Made by a program: the position numbers and the translations under genes. Source: Microbacterium sp. (GTDB taxonomy: Bacteria > Actinomycetota > Actinomycetes > Actinomycetales > Microbacteriaceae). From it: DNA of 64,000 nt. Of the stretch, positions 26,662 through 35,085 are shown piece after piece (position 1 is the first letter of the stretch; every line of letters begins with the position of its first letter). The notes beneath the pieces are model-generated. The model saw only the letters and a list, made by a program, of their open reading frames with translations. It had not been told where the DNA came from and ran no database searches. The stretch spans positions 372,001 to 436,000 of the forward strand of contig NZ_JAFKIP010000005.1 of the NCBI RefSeq assembly GCF_017305435.1, written 5' to 3'.

Positions 26662-27621
26662 TCAGGAGAGCGCACGCGCGACGCGTGCTACGGCGAGCGC
26701 CGGATCCGGGTACAGCTCTCGCCGCGTGATCTCGACGACCGTGAAGCCCGCCTCGCGTGCGCGTTGCCTTTTCGCGATGTCGCGCGCCCAGGCATCCGGG
26801 GAGAGCCGGTGGTAGTCGCCCTGGTACTCGACGAGCACCGCGCGACCCGGAAAGCCGAGGTCGAAGATCCCGATGAGCGAGCCCGCTGAGTCGTAGACCG
26901 GAACGTCGAACTCCGGCTCGGGCAGGCTCGCCTCGACGAGCGCGAGCCACAGGTGCACCTCCGTGCGGCTGCGGGCGCCGGGGCGGATGAGTTCGAGCGC
27001 GCGTCGTGCCGCCGCCACGCCGGTCCGCGGCGATGCGGCAGTGGCTGCGCGCAGCTCGTCGAGGTTCGTGAGGGGCGGGGCGACGATCCGTCCGCCCGTG
27101 CCACGCGGCGGCGTGATCAGCAGCGACCCCACGGCGACGAGATCGCGCAGTGCGAGCGTCGGCGCGAGCAGGATCCACGTGGATGCCGGTGAGGTGAGCC
27201 TCATGCCCTCCTGCGTCCGCACGGAGACGAGGTGAGGCGCGAACTGTCGTCCGTGGACACCGACGCCGCGCGCAGCGCGGTGGGGCAGCAGCGTCCCGAC
27301 CTCGAGGAGGGGAGAGGGCTCGGGCAGAAGGGCGAGCCACCCGACCAGGGCAGACAGTCCCGTGAAGAAGGCGTGCGCCGGCATCCGCCGTCCGTAGGCA
27401 TCCATCAGTTCGCGATGCCGCGCCGCCGCGCCGTCGACCAGCGCGGTGCCGGCGCCGTCGACGGCCGCGCCCCGAACGGCCCGCCGCGTGCGCACACCCC
27501 AGAACGGCGCCTCGAGGTCGCGCCGCCGAAGCCGCCCCTCCGGCACCCCGGCCTCCCGTGCCTCCGCGACGGAGAACGAGCGCCCCAGGCCCGGAGGCAG
27601 CGGCGAGGGTGCGGGTGACAT
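26662..27621 (-). CDS. AbiEi/DUF559-type nuclease-like protein inside palindromic repeats
   Basis: A 319-residue protein with an N-terminal helix-turn-helix-like segment (SFSVAEAREAGVPEGRLRRR). An AbiEi-like middle follows, with HAFFTGLSALVGWLAL and, later, LTSPASTWILLAPTLALRDL. The C-terminal DUF559/Vsr-like nuclease domain (about 218-319) contains GIFDLGFPGRAVLVEYQGDY, in which D254 and E266 are candidate PD-(D/E)xK metal ligands. Nuclease activity is inferred from family, not shown. The start is uncertain: ATG 27621 has only a weak AAGG upstream, and ATG 27639 is possible. It runs against the ribosomal genes on both sides and splits the map-infA neighbourhood. Copies of a palindrome with GCAGAAG/CTTCTGC half-sites lie on both flanks. 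It has the same general build as the gene at 12678-13628 but is only distantly similar. Confidence 0.75.
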   Translation of the reverse strand: MSPAPSPLPPGLGRSFSVAEAREAGVPEGRLRRRDLEAPFWGVRTRRAVRGAAVDGAGTALVDGAAARHRELMDAYGRRMPAHAFFTGLSALVGWLALLPEPSPLLEVGTLLPHRAARGVGVHGRQFAPHLVSVRTQEGMRLTSPASTWILLAPTLALRDLVAVGSLLITPPRGTGGRIVAPPLTNLDELRAATAASPRTGVAAARRALELIRPGARSRTEVHLWLALVEASLPEPEFDVPVYDSAGSLIGIFDLGFPGRAVLVEYQGDYHRLSPDAWARDIAKRQRAREAGFTVVEITRRELYPDPALAVARVARALS

Positions 27622-27720
27622 GGACCGACCTTCCCGCATGCCGCCGCCCCGGCACGTGCCCCTCCCGGCATCTGTGGACAGATCCGCCACCTCCGCCCCT
27701 GGGGAGGAGTCGATGCCCCA

Positions 27721-27764
27721 CCCTCTCGTGCCACAGAAGTGGCCACTTCTGCAGCGCGAGAGGG
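27721..27764. repeat. 44-bp nested palindrome, upstream copy of the repeat
   Basis: The centre, CAGAAGTGGCCACTTCTG (27734-27751), is a perfect 18-bp palindrome and matches the copy at 26561-26580. It is nested inside a second pair of arms, CCCTCTCG (27721-27728) and CGAGAGGG (27757-27764), placed with exact symmetry. It lies about 100 bp upstream of the nuclease-like gene. Confidence 0.88.
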
Positions 27765-27773
27765 CGGGAGGCG

Positions 27774-27793
27774 GCAGAAGGGGACATATCTGC
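27774..27793. repeat. Third, degenerate copy of the palindromic repeat
   Basis: GCAGAAGGGGACATATCTGC matches the copy at 26561-26580 at 17 of 20 positions and keeps the GCAGAAG and ATCTGC ends. It starts ten bases after the 44-bp palindrome. The half-sites are conserved better than the centre, which suggests protein recognition of the arms or of a folded hairpin. Confidence 0.75.
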
Positions 27794-27920
27794 CGGGCCA
27801 GCCGCGTGCGGCCAGGCCCGCGCGGCGGCAGCCCCGAGGCGGTTCACGGGGGATGCATAGGCGGGCGTGAGGGAGAATGGATGCCGGGGCGGCGGGAGGC
27901 CGCCACGAGGAGAGGCAGCG

Positions 27921-28607
27921 ATGGCACAGGCAGCAGCGGGCAAGACCAACTGGTTCGCGATCTGGGTGAGCGTGGCGGTCGTCGCCGTCGTGGCGCTCGT
28001 GATCGCGCTCGTGGTGTGGATGAACAACGCCGCGACCGACCCCGGGACGCCGCCGAGCGGGTCGGGCGTCAACCAGGAGACCGGTGCCGTCGTCGTGGGG
28101 TCGGGCGAGCAGACGCTCGACACCTACATCGACTTCATGTGCCCGATCTGCAACCAGTTCGAGGAGACGTACGGTGACGAGATCCTCGATCTCGTGAACA
28201 ACGGCACGATCACCCTCAACATCCACCCGATCGCGATCCTCGACCGCTATTCGCAGGGGACGGCGTACTCGACACGCGCCGCGAACGCGATGTACTGCGT
28301 TGCGGAGGCCGACCCGGATGCCGCGGTGCTCTTCATGCAGGCGATGTTCAAGGGTCAGCCGGAGGAGAACTCGACCGGCCTCACCGACGACGAGATCCTG
28401 ACGATCGCGAAGGGCGTCGGTGTGAGCGGCATCGACACGTGCGTGACCGATGGCACCTACAAGAAGTTCGTCGCCTCGATGACGGAGAAGACACCGATCG
28501 CGCCCGGGTCGAGCGGCATCGGCACGCCGACCATCGCCGTCAACGGCACGGTGATCGCCAACAACACGATCCCCGCCAAGGGACAGTTCGCCTCGCTGTT
28601 CCAGTAA
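27921..28607 (+). CDS. DsbA-family membrane-anchored thioredoxin-fold protein
   Basis: Probably a disulfide oxidoreductase acting outside the membrane. The 228-residue protein has an N-terminal transmembrane anchor (about residues 11-34) and a Pro/Ser/Gly linker. A thioredoxin-fold domain follows, with the active site CPIC at 74-77 in DFMCPICNQFEETYGD. A cis-proline segment, GIGTPTIAVNG, is near the C-terminus. This matches the DsbA/thioredoxin_4 group common in actinobacteria. ATG 27921 follows GAGGAGAGG (27907-27915); the frame is open 18 codons upstream. It is just ahead of infA but has a separate promoter between them. Confidence 0.9.
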   Translation: MAQAAAGKTNWFAIWVSVAVVAVVALVIALVVWMNNAATDPGTPPSGSGVNQETGAVVVGSGEQTLDTYIDFMCPICNQFEETYGDEILDLVNNGTITLNIHPIAILDRYSQGTAYSTRAANAMYCVAEADPDAAVLFMQAMFKGQPEENSTGLTDDEILTIAKGVGVSGIDTCVTDGTYKKFVASMTEKTPIAPGSSGIGTPTIAVNGTVIANNTIPAKGQFASLFQ

Positions 28608-28616
28608 GCGCACGGT

Positions 28617-28645
28617 TTGCCGGCATCCGGCATATCACGTACACT
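28617..28645 (+). promoter_or_regulatory. Promoter of the infA-alpha operon
   Basis: TTGCCG (28617-28622) and TACACT (28640-28645) are 17 bp apart. Transcription would start near 28652, giving a leader of about 88 nt ahead of infA. Confidence 0.65.
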
Positions 28646-28739
28646 GGATCTTTGGTGCCTTGCGCCTTCATTGGCGTGTCTCCGGCACCACCATCCCATC
28701 CACCGCAGACCGGCCGGTCTGCCGAGCGTAAGCGAGCGT

Positions 28740-28961
28740 ATGGCGAAGAAAGACGGAGTCATCGAGATCGAGGGTGTGATCTCCGAGGCGCTGCCCAACG
28801 CGATGTTCCGCGTCGAGCTGACCAACGGACACAAGGTCCTCGCGACGATCTCCGGAAAGATGCGGCAGAACTACATCCGCATCATCCCCGAGGACCGCGT
28901 CGTCGTGGAGCTTTCGCCCTACGACCTCACCCGTGGTCGCATCGTCTACCGCTACCGCTAG
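28740..28961 (+). CDS. infA: Translation initiation factor IF-1
   Basis: IF-1 binds the 30S A site during initiation. The 73-residue OB-fold protein reads [20 protein letters not shown] and ends [15 protein letters not shown], near-universal IF-1 blocks. ATG 28740 gives the family N-terminus; the ribosome binding site is poor (AAGCGAGCG). The frame is open upstream to 28617 without family similarity. Confidence 0.97.
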   Translation: MAKKDGVIEIEGVISEALPNAMFRVELTNGHKVLATISGKMRQNYIRIIPEDRVVVELSPYDLTRGRIVYRYR

Positions 28962-29030
28962 ACCGGTCGAGAAGTAACACCCCCTTCGTGTTCGCGCGAA
29001 GGCCCGGTGAAGACAGCGAGAAGAGAAATC

Positions 29031-29147
29031 ATGAAGGTCAACCCCTCCGTCAAGCCCATCTGCGACCACTGCAAGGTCATCCGTCGTCACGGTCGCGTCA
29101 TGGTCATCTGCAAGTCGAACCCGCGTCACAAGCAGCGCCAGGGCTGA
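29031..29147 (+). CDS. rpmJ: 50S ribosomal protein L36 (zinc-binding form)
   Basis: A 38-residue protein beginning [20 protein letters not shown] and ending [11 protein letters not shown]. Cys11, Cys14, Cys27 and His33 are the expected zinc ligands, so this is the C+ form of L36. AAGAGAAATC before ATG 29031 supplies a weak ribosome binding site. It lies between infA and rpsM as in most bacteria. Confidence 0.97.
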   Translation: MKVNPSVKPICDHCKVIRRHGRVMVICKSNPRHKQRQG

Positions 29148-29149
29148 GT

Positions 29150-29172
29150 GGATGCCGCAGACCGCGGCATCC
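29150..29172 (+). other. GGATGCC hairpin between rpmJ and rpsM
   Basis: A 9-bp perfect stem (29150-29158 with 29164-29172) begins three bases after the rpmJ stop. It is made of the GGATGCC/GGCATCC motif pair. It could be an attenuator or a processing site within the alpha operon; no U-tract follows. Confidence 0.6.
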
Positions 29173-29303
29173 CTCGACACATAACTCAATACGAACAACA
29201 GGCAGGTTCAGATCCCGCTCGCACGCCGAGCGGGGGACACCCCGGGGCGGAGGCCTGGGCACCGATCCTGCTCCACACCTCCACAACTCCTAGGAGACAT
29301 CGC

Positions 29304-29678
29304 ATGGCACGTCTTGCCGGCGTCGACATCCCGCGTGACAAGCGCGTGGTGATCGCCCTCACGTACATCTACGGCATCGGCCGTACCCGCTCGGCCGAGA
29401 TCCTCAAGGCCACCGAGATCGACGAGTCGATCCGCGTCAAGGACCTCTCCGACGACCAGCTGGTCGCCCTGCGCGACCACATCGAAGGCACTTACAAGGT
29501 GGAGGGTGACCTGCGCCGCGAGGTCGCCGCAGACATCCGCCGCAAGGTCGAGATCGGCTCCTACGAGGGCCTGCGCCACCGTCGTGGCCTGCCCGTCCGT
29601 GGTCAGCGCACGAAGACCAACGCGCGTACGCGCAAGGGTCCCAAGCGCACCGTCGCCGGCAAGAAGAAGGCGCGCTAA
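29304..29678 (+). CDS. rpsM: 30S ribosomal protein S13
   Basis: S13 forms a subunit bridge and contacts P-site tRNA. The 124-residue protein begins [20 protein letters not shown] and ends with the basic tail [36 protein letters not shown] is diagnostic. ATG 29304 follows TAGGAGACATCGC. The 156-bp gap to rpmJ contains the hairpin at 29150-29172. Confidence 0.98.
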   Translation: MARLAGVDIPRDKRVVIALTYIYGIGRTRSAEILKATEIDESIRVKDLSDDQLVALRDHIEGTYKVEGDLRREVAADIRRKVEIGSYEGLRHRRGLPVRGQRTKTNARTRKGPKRTVAGKKKAR

Positions 29679-29706
29679 GGCGCGGTCCCAGGTTTAGGAG
29701 AAACTC

Positions 29707-30105
29707 ATGGCACAGGCCAAGACCGCTGCGCGCAAGCCGCGCCGCAAGGAGAAGAAGAACATCGCGCTGGGCCACGCCCACATCAAGTCGACGTTCAACA
29801 ACACGATCGTCTCGATCACCGACCCGACCGGCGCCGTCATCGCGTGGGCCTCGTCGGGTGGCGTGGGCTTCAAGGGCTCGCGCAAGTCGACCCCGTACGC
29901 CGCCGGCATGGCTGCCGAGTCGGCCGCCCGCCAGGCCGCCGAGCACGGCGTCAAGAAGGTCGACGTCTTCGTGAAGGGCCCGGGTTCGGGTCGCGAGACC
30001 GCGATCCGCTCGCTGACCGCCGCCGGCCTGGAGGTCGGCTCGATCAACGACGTGACGCCCCAGGCCCACAACGGCTGCCGCCCCCCGAAGCGCCGCCGCG
30101 TCTGA
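29707..30105 (+). CDS. rpsK: 30S ribosomal protein S11
   Basis: S11 lies on the 30S platform near the E site. The 132-residue protein has [40 protein letters not shown] and the C-terminal [30 protein letters not shown] binding site precedes the ATG. In most bacteria rpsD (S4) would follow; here there is a 152-bp gap and then rpoA. Confidence 0.98.
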   Translation: MAQAKTAARKPRRKEKKNIALGHAHIKSTFNNTIVSITDPTGAVIAWASSGGVGFKGSRKSTPYAAGMAAESAARQAAEHGVKKVDVFVKGPGSGRETAIRSLTAAGLEVGSINDVTPQAHNGCRPPKRRRV

Positions 30106-30109
30106 CTCT

Positions 30110-30152
30110 TCGACAGGCTCAGGGACGTCTCGGATGCCCCTGAGCCTGTCGA
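30110..30152. repeat. REP-like palindrome (TCGACAGGCTCAGGG arms)
   Basis: A 15-bp perfect stem (30110-30124 with 30138-30152) with a 13-nt loop starts five bases after rpsK. I recognise this sequence as a dispersed palindrome that recurs in many high-G+C genomes. It lies in the slot where rpsD would be expected. It may act as a terminator or RNA-stabilising element. Confidence 0.7.
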
Positions 30153-30161
30153 CACGCGTGT

Positions 30162-30181
30162 GCGGATGCCGAGGCATCCGC
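30162..30181. other. GGATGCC hairpin in the rpsK-rpoA gap
   Basis: A 9-bp stem (GCGGATGCC at 30162-30170 with GGCATCCGC at 30173-30181) and a 2-nt loop follow the REP-like palindrome. It is another intergenic pair of the abundant GGATGCC motif. Confidence 0.55.
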
Positions 30182-30215
30182 CGTCGTCTTACACAACTCA
30201 ACACCTCATGCAATC

Positions 30216-30240
30216 GCACGTGTCATATAGCGGGCACGTG
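30216..30240 (+). promoter_or_regulatory. Two CACGTG boxes around a -10-like TATAGC upstream of rpoA
   Basis: GCACGTG occurs at 30216-30222 and 30234-30240, bracketing TATAGC (30226-30231). No good -35 is visible. The arrangement looks like a small promoter with an operator on each side, about 25 bases before the rpoA start. It is tentative. Confidence 0.35.
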
Positions 30241-30257
30241 ATGGAAAGGAACACATA

Positions 30258-31247
30258 GTGCTCATCGCACAGCGTCCCACTCTGACCGAGGAGAAGATCG
30301 GCGAGTTCCGCAGCCGGTTCGTCATCGAGCCGCTCGAGCCCGGTTTCGGTTACACCATCGGCAACGCGCTGCGTCGCAGCCTGCTCTCCTCGATCCCCGG
30401 GGCTGCGGTCACCAGCATCCGCATCGACGGCGTGCTGCACGAGTTCAGCACCATCCCGGGCGTGAAGGAGGATGTCACCGAGATCATCCTCAACATCAAG
30501 CAGCTCGTGGTCTCGTCGGAGCGCGACGAGCCCATCACGGCGTACCTGCGCAAGACCGGTGCGGGCGAAGTCACCGCCGCCGACATCTCGGCCCCCGCCG
30601 GTGTCGAGGTGCACAACCCCGAGCTCGTCATCGCGACGCTCAACGACTCGGCCCGCTTCGAGCTCGAGCTCACGATCGAGCGCGGCCGCGGCTACGTCTC
30701 GGCGACGCAGAACCGCAACGAGTACGCCGAGGCCGGGCAGATCCCGATCGACTCGATCTACTCGCCCGTGCTCAAGGTGTCGTACCGCGTCGACGCGACG
30801 CGTGCCGGTGAGCGCACCGACTTCGACAAGCTCGTGCTGGATGTCGAGGCGAAGCCCTCGATCACCCCGCGCGACGCGGTCGCGTCGGCCGGTCGCACTC
30901 TGACGGAGCTCTTCGGCCTCGCCCGCGAGCTCAACGTCGAGGCCGAGGGCATCGAGATCGGCCCCGCGCCGGTCGCCGAGGTCGTCTCCGGCGAGCTGTC
31001 GATGCCGATCGAGGACCTGGACCTCTCGGTCCGTTCGTACAACTGCCTGAAGCGCGAGGGCATCAACACGGTGTCGGAGCTGGTCGCCCTCTCCGAGACG
31101 CAGCTGATGAACATCCGCAACTTCGGCCAGAAGTCGGTCGACGAGGTGCGCGACAAGCTCATCTCGCTCGGCCTGTCGCTGAAGGACTCGGTGCCCGGGT
31201 TCGACGGCGCGCACTTCTACGGCGGCTACGACGACGAGACCATCTGA
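30258..31247 (+). CDS. rpoA: RNA polymerase alpha subunit
   Basis: Alpha dimerises to seed RNA polymerase assembly, and its C-terminal domain binds upstream promoter DNA and activators. The 329-residue protein has the N-terminal assembly motif [21 protein letters not shown] linker leads to the C-terminal domain with [20 protein letters not shown] and [20 protein letters not shown] 30258 follows GGAAAGGAACACAT. It is co-directional with rpsK and rplQ but has a possible promoter of its own. Confidence 0.98.
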   Translation: MLIAQRPTLTEEKIGEFRSRFVIEPLEPGFGYTIGNALRRSLLSSIPGAAVTSIRIDGVLHEFSTIPGVKEDVTEIILNIKQLVVSSERDEPITAYLRKTGAGEVTAADISAPAGVEVHNPELVIATLNDSARFELELTIERGRGYVSATQNRNEYAEAGQIPIDSIYSPVLKVSYRVDATRAGERTDFDKLVLDVEAKPSITPRDAVASAGRTLTELFGLARELNVEAEGIEIGPAPVAEVVSGELSMPIEDLDLSVRSYNCLKREGINTVSELVALSETQLMNIRNFGQKSVDEVRDKLISLGLSLKDSVPGFDGAHFYGGYDDETI

Positions 31248-31297
31248 TCCGGCGTCACGCTCGGTTCTAGAGACACTTCCCACCTGGAGTAACTGAT

Positions 31298-31858
31298 ATG
31301 CCCAAGCCCACCAAGGGTCCCCGCCTCGGAGGCGGCCCCGCCCACGAGCGCCTGCTGCTCGCCAACCTCGCCGCCGCGCTGTACACGCACGGTGCGATCA
31401 CGACGACGGAGACCAAGGCCAAGCGCCTGCGTCCCCTCGCCGAGCGCCTCATCACGTTCGCCAAGCGCGGCGACCTGCACGCCCGTCGTCGGGTGCTGTC
31501 GGTCATCGGCGACAAGGAGGTCGTGCACGTCCTCTTCGCCGAGATCGCCCCGCAGGTCGCGGAGCGTGAGGGCGGTTACACGCGCATCACCAAGATCGGC
31601 AACCGCAAGGGCGACAACGCCCCCATGGCGCGCATCGAGCTCGTCCTCGAGCCCGTGACGCCGAAGAAGAAGGCCACCAAGAAGGCTGCCGCGCCCGCCG
31701 CCGAGGCTGCGCCGGTCGTCGAGGAGGCCCCGGTCGAGGAGGCTCCCGTCGAGGAGACCGCCGCTGACGCCGGTGCCGAGTCGCAGGCCGAGGGCGAGGC
31801 GGCCGAGGCCGCCGCGGCCGACGCCGTCGAGACCCCCGCGGAGGAGAAGGCCGAGTAA
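31298..31858 (+). CDS. rplQ: 50S ribosomal protein L17 with acidic tail
   Basis: L17 is a 50S protein near the exit tunnel. The core, residues 1 to about 120, has [20 protein letters not shown] and a middle [20 protein letters not shown] roughly 65-residue tail of Ala, Glu, Val and Pro follows, longer than in enteric L17. It ends the alpha operon; a very strong terminator is directly downstream. In relatives truA comes next; here an acyltransferase gene on the other strand intervenes. Confidence 0.97.
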   Translation: MPKPTKGPRLGGGPAHERLLLANLAAALYTHGAITTTETKAKRLRPLAERLITFAKRGDLHARRRVLSVIGDKEVVHVLFAEIAPQVAEREGGYTRITKIGNRKGDNAPMARIELVLEPVTPKKKATKKAAAPAAEAAPVVEEAPVEEAPVEETAADAGAESQAEGEAAEAAAADAVETPAEEKAE

Positions 31859-31865
31859 GCCTTCG

Positions 31866-31919
31866 CCCACGCGACGAAGCCCGCCCCCGGATCTCCGGGT
31901 GCGGGCTTCGTCGCGTGGG
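31866..31919 (+). terminator. Terminator of the alpha operon
   Basis: A perfect 19-bp stem (31866-31884 with 31901-31919) with a 16-nt loop that can itself fold starts eight bases after the rplQ stop. There is no U-tract on the plus strand. It is among the strongest hairpins in the window. Confidence 0.8.
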
Positions 31920-31973
31920 GCGCGGGTCAGGCTGGGTGCCGCGGTGGTGGTGGTGCCGAGCGCGCCGCTTCCC

Positions 31974-32018
31974 GCCGAGAGCGCCGGTTCTGCACGCGCA
32001 ATAACCGGCTGTCTCGGC
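31974..32018 (-). terminator. Hairpin downstream of the acyltransferase gene
   Basis: Two 7-bp stems stacked on each other (31974-31980 with 32012-32018, and 31983-31989 with 32003-32009) are separated by a 2x2 mismatch. Together they form a long hairpin that lies just past the 3' end of the minus-strand gene ending at 32050. Confidence 0.6.
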
Positions 32019-32049
32019 AACAGGGGGTGCGTTCGACGGCGCGGCGCGG

Positions 32050-34143
32050 TCAGGGGGCGGGTGCGGGGGCGGATGCCAGCGCGCGGGCCGTGGCCCAGCG
32101 CACGAGGGCGACCTGGTAGGCGACTTCGGCGCGCTGGTTCTCGGCGGCATCCACGGCATCGGCGACGGTCGAGGCGTAGAGCTGCCCGCCGGTGGGGCCG
32201 GGGTGGATCTCGTCGCCGGCGAGGTAGTCGAGGTGCGGCGCGATCGCCTGCGACCAGTCGGCGAGCACGACCCGCGGGTGCGTCGCGGCGAACGCGGCGA
32301 GCTCGGCGTTGACCCCGGGGATCCAGTCGCGCGGCGCGTAGGCCGTCACGAGCACGAGGGAGCGGTGGGGGCCGAGCGCATCGTAGATATCCTGCAGGTC
32401 GGCGCCGTCGACGGGACCGTTCGTCCCCAGCCCGACGACGAGGTAGTCGCGCAGCGCGCCCTGCGCGGACAGGCCGCCGATGATCTCGTCGCCCGCCCAC
32501 ATCGACCTCGAGACGGCGGCGTCGACCTGGATGCCGGGGAAGCGCCCCAGCAGTCCCTCGGCGGACGCCAGCATGACCGAGTCGCCGACGGCGGTGATAC
32601 GGTCGCCGCTCACCTCGGCGGGCGGTGGCGGCAGGGGCTTGCCGTGCCGACCGGTGCGCGGCGTGGGATCCGGTGTCGGCGACGCCCCGTCGCTCCTGGG
32701 CCCAGGTGCTGGCCCCGGCCCCGGCCCACCAGGATCCTCGGGCGAACCCGATGCCTCAGGCCTCGCGGTTGCAGGCCCCGCGGCGGCGGACGGCGCGGCG
32801 GATGCCTCCGCGAGAGCCCGCGCGCCGGCCGCGACGACGGCTTCGCTCGACGATACGGCTGGGGCGGCGCCGACGGCGGCGGTCGTTCCCCCCACCACGA
32901 GCGCGGCGGCGGCGAGCGTCGTCAGTGCGCCGAACCGCCGCGCGGGTGCTCCGCCGAGACGGGTGCGGAGCGCGCGCAGCGCGCCGCCGAAGCCGAGACG
33001 GCGCACCGGCTGCTCGAGGAGCCGGTAGGACAGGGATGCCGCGACGGCGGTCACGACGGCAGCGGCGATTCCGATGGGCACGGGCACCGCGGCATCCGTG
33101 AATCGACCGATCGCCGCCTGCCCGAGGAGGACGACGACGGGCCAGTGCCACAGGTAGATCCCGTAGGACCGCTCGCCGATCCAGCGGAGCGGCGCGATGT
33201 CGAGCGCCGCGCCGAGCGGTGAGCGGGGGTGGACCGCCGCCGCGATCAGGATGGCCGTGGCGAGGGATGCCGCGAGCGAGACCGCAGGGTAGGCGCTCCA
33301 CCCGCCGCCGAGGCCGTCCAGTCCGCCCAGTCCGCCGGGCCAGGCGGCGACGGCGATGAGGGCGACGAGTGCGGCGACGCCGGCGACCACGAGTGCGCGG
33401 GGGACCCAGGCGCGGCCGAGACCACCCGGCGCGCCGACACCAACGGGCGCGCCCACACGACCGGGCGCACTGCCCGCCAGTGCGAACGCGAGCGCGACGC
33501 CCAGCAGCAGGCCGAACGCGTGGGTGTCCGTCCCGAAGTAGGCGTGGGTGATGCTCGCGCCGCCCGCCTGCACGGCGACCGCCCACGCGGCCGAACCCGC
33601 CGCCAACGCGAGCGCGAGCGCGATGCGCGCGGTGCGCCCGCGCAGCAGCAGGAGGAGCGGCAGCAGCAGCGGCCAGAGGACGTAGAACTGCTCCTCGACG
33701 GCGAGCGACCACAGGTTCCGCAGGAGCTCGGGCTGCCCACCGGACACCCCGGCCGAGAAGTACGAGGTGCCGGCGGCGATCGACAGCCAGTTGTAGGAGA
33801 AGGTCGCCGCTCCCAGTACCTGCCTCCCGAGACCGACGAGCACGTCACCGCCGACGAGCCACGCCGCGCTCGCGCTGACGGTGACGACGAGGGCGAGCGC
33901 CGGCAGCAGGCGGCGGGCGCGCCGCACCCAGAAGGCGCGCAGCGCGATGCGCCCCGTCTCCGTCCGCTCGCGCAGCAGCAGCGACGTGATGAGGAACCCG
34001 GAGATCACGAAGAAGGCATCCACGCCGACGAACCCGGAGTGCAGGAACGCGCCCGGGAACAGGTGGTACACGACGACCAGCAGGACCGCGACGGCGCGCA
34101 GACCGTCGAGTCCCGCGTAGCGGGGCGCGGGGGATGAAGACAT
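32050..34143 (-). CDS. OatA-like acyltransferase with C-terminal SGNH domain
   Basis: Probably O-acetylates a cell-wall or surface polysaccharide. The 697-residue protein opens with an acyltransferase-3 domain (LDGLRAVAVLLVVVYHLFPG, then GVDAFFVISGFLITSLLLR) of about ten membrane segments. A Pro/Ala/Ser linker follows, then an extracellular SGNH hydrolase-like domain with GDSVM, GLGTNGPVDG and DEIHPGPTGG. These motifs carry the serine and the Asp-His pair of the family. ATG 34143 gives the family N-terminus; the frame is open much further upstream across truA. No Shine-Dalgarno is visible, but TACACT on the minus strand at 34189-34194 is a plausible -10. It lies between rplQ and truA, genes usually adjacent. 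Confidence 0.9.
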   Translation of the reverse strand: MSSSPAPRYAGLDGLRAVAVLLVVVYHLFPGAFLHSGFVGVDAFFVISGFLITSLLLRERTETGRIALRAFWVRRARRLLPALALVVTVSASAAWLVGGDVLVGLGRQVLGAATFSYNWLSIAAGTSYFSAGVSGGQPELLRNLWSLAVEEQFYVLWPLLLPLLLLLRGRTARIALALALAAGSAAWAVAVQAGGASITHAYFGTDTHAFGLLLGVALAFALAGSAPGRVGAPVGVGAPGGLGRAWVPRALVVAGVAALVALIAVAAWPGGLGGLDGLGGGWSAYPAVSLAASLATAILIAAAVHPRSPLGAALDIAPLRWIGERSYGIYLWHWPVVVLLGQAAIGRFTDAAVPVPIGIAAAVVTAVAASLSYRLLEQPVRRLGFGGALRALRTRLGGAPARRFGALTTLAAAALVVGGTTAAVGAAPAVSSSEAVVAAGARALAEASAAPSAAAGPATARPEASGSPEDPGGPGPGPAPGPRSDGASPTPDPTPRTGRHGKPLPPPPAEVSGDRITAVGDSVMLASAEGLLGRFPGIQVDAAVSRSMWAGDEIIGGLSAQGALRDYLVVGLGTNGPVDGADLQDIYDALGPHRSLVLVTAYAPRDWIPGVNAELAAFAATHPRVVLADWSQAIAPHLDYLAGDEIHPGPTGGQLYASTVADAVDAAENQRAEVAYQVALVRWATARALASAPAPAP

Positions 34144-34248
34144 GGCGGAAGGAGGGTCGAAACGGGGGGGGGAGGAGGCGGCACGACAAGTGTACGTCGC
34201 GACCCTGGACGTGGAAGGGGCCTGCGCGCTCCGGGCTAGGCTGACGGG

Positions 34249-35085
34249 GTGCGTCTGCGCCTCGATCTCGCTTACGACGGCACGGACTTCCGCGGCTGGG
34301 CGCGGCAGCCGGGGCTGCGGACGGTGCAGGGCGTGCTCGAGCAGGCGATCGCCCGCGTCCTCGGCGGCGAGCCGCAGCTCGTCGTCGCGGGGCGGACGGA
34401 TGCCGGTGTGCACGCCGCGGCGCAGGTCGCCCATCTCGACCTCACCGAGGCCCAGCTGGGGCGCCTGCGCAAAGGCCGGAACCCGACCCCCGAGGCGCTC
34501 GCCGCACGCCTGAACGGCGTGCTCGGGCCGTACCCGGACGTCGCTGTGCACCGCATCGCGGAAGCCGCCCCCGGCTTCGACGCCCGCTTCTCGGCCGTCT
34601 GGCGCCGCTACGAGTACCGCGTGGCCGATTTCGCGACTGCCTACGACCCGCTCGAGCGCGGCCGCACGACGACCGTGAAGGCCCGCCTCGACGTCTCCGC
34701 GATGGATGCCGCGGCGCGCTCCCTGCGCGGACTCCATGACTTCGCCGCGTACTGCAAGTGGCGCGAGGGCGCGACGACGATCCGCACGCTGCTGGAGTTC
34801 GACTGGCGGCGCGACGACCTCGGCATCCTCGTCGCGAACGTCAGAGCGGACGCCTTCTGCCACAGCATGGTGCGCGCGCTCGTCGGCGCCTGCGTCGCGG
34901 TGGGCGAGGGGCGGCTGGATGCCGCCGACGTCGAGCGCATCCGCGACGAGGGCGTGCGCACGGCAGAGATCAAGGTGCTCGCGGCACGCGGCCTCACCCT
35001 CACCGAGGTGGGGTACCCCGCCGACGAGCTGCTCGCCGCGCGCGCCGAGCAGACCCGCGCGCATCGCTCGCTCGACACGGACTGA
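34249..35085 (+). CDS. truA: tRNA pseudouridine synthase A
   Basis: TruA makes pseudouridine at positions 38-40 of tRNA anticodon arms. The 278-residue protein has MRLRLDLAYDGTDFRGWARQ and the catalytic aspartate in VAGRTDAGVHAAAQ; FCHSMVRALVGA is the third conserved block. GTG 34249 lies only six bases after a good -10 (TAGGCT, 34237-34242), so the transcript is probably leaderless. It is divergent from the acyltransferase gene. Confidence 0.96.
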   Translation: MRLRLDLAYDGTDFRGWARQPGLRTVQGVLEQAIARVLGGEPQLVVAGRTDAGVHAAAQVAHLDLTEAQLGRLRKGRNPTPEALAARLNGVLGPYPDVAVHRIAEAAPGFDARFSAVWRRYEYRVADFATAYDPLERGRTTTVKARLDVSAMDAAARSLRGLHDFAAYCKWREGATTIRTLLEFDWRRDDLGILVANVRADAFCHSMVRALVGACVAVGEGRLDAADVERIRDEGVRTAEIKVLAARGLTLTEVGYPADELLAARAEQTRAHRSLDTD

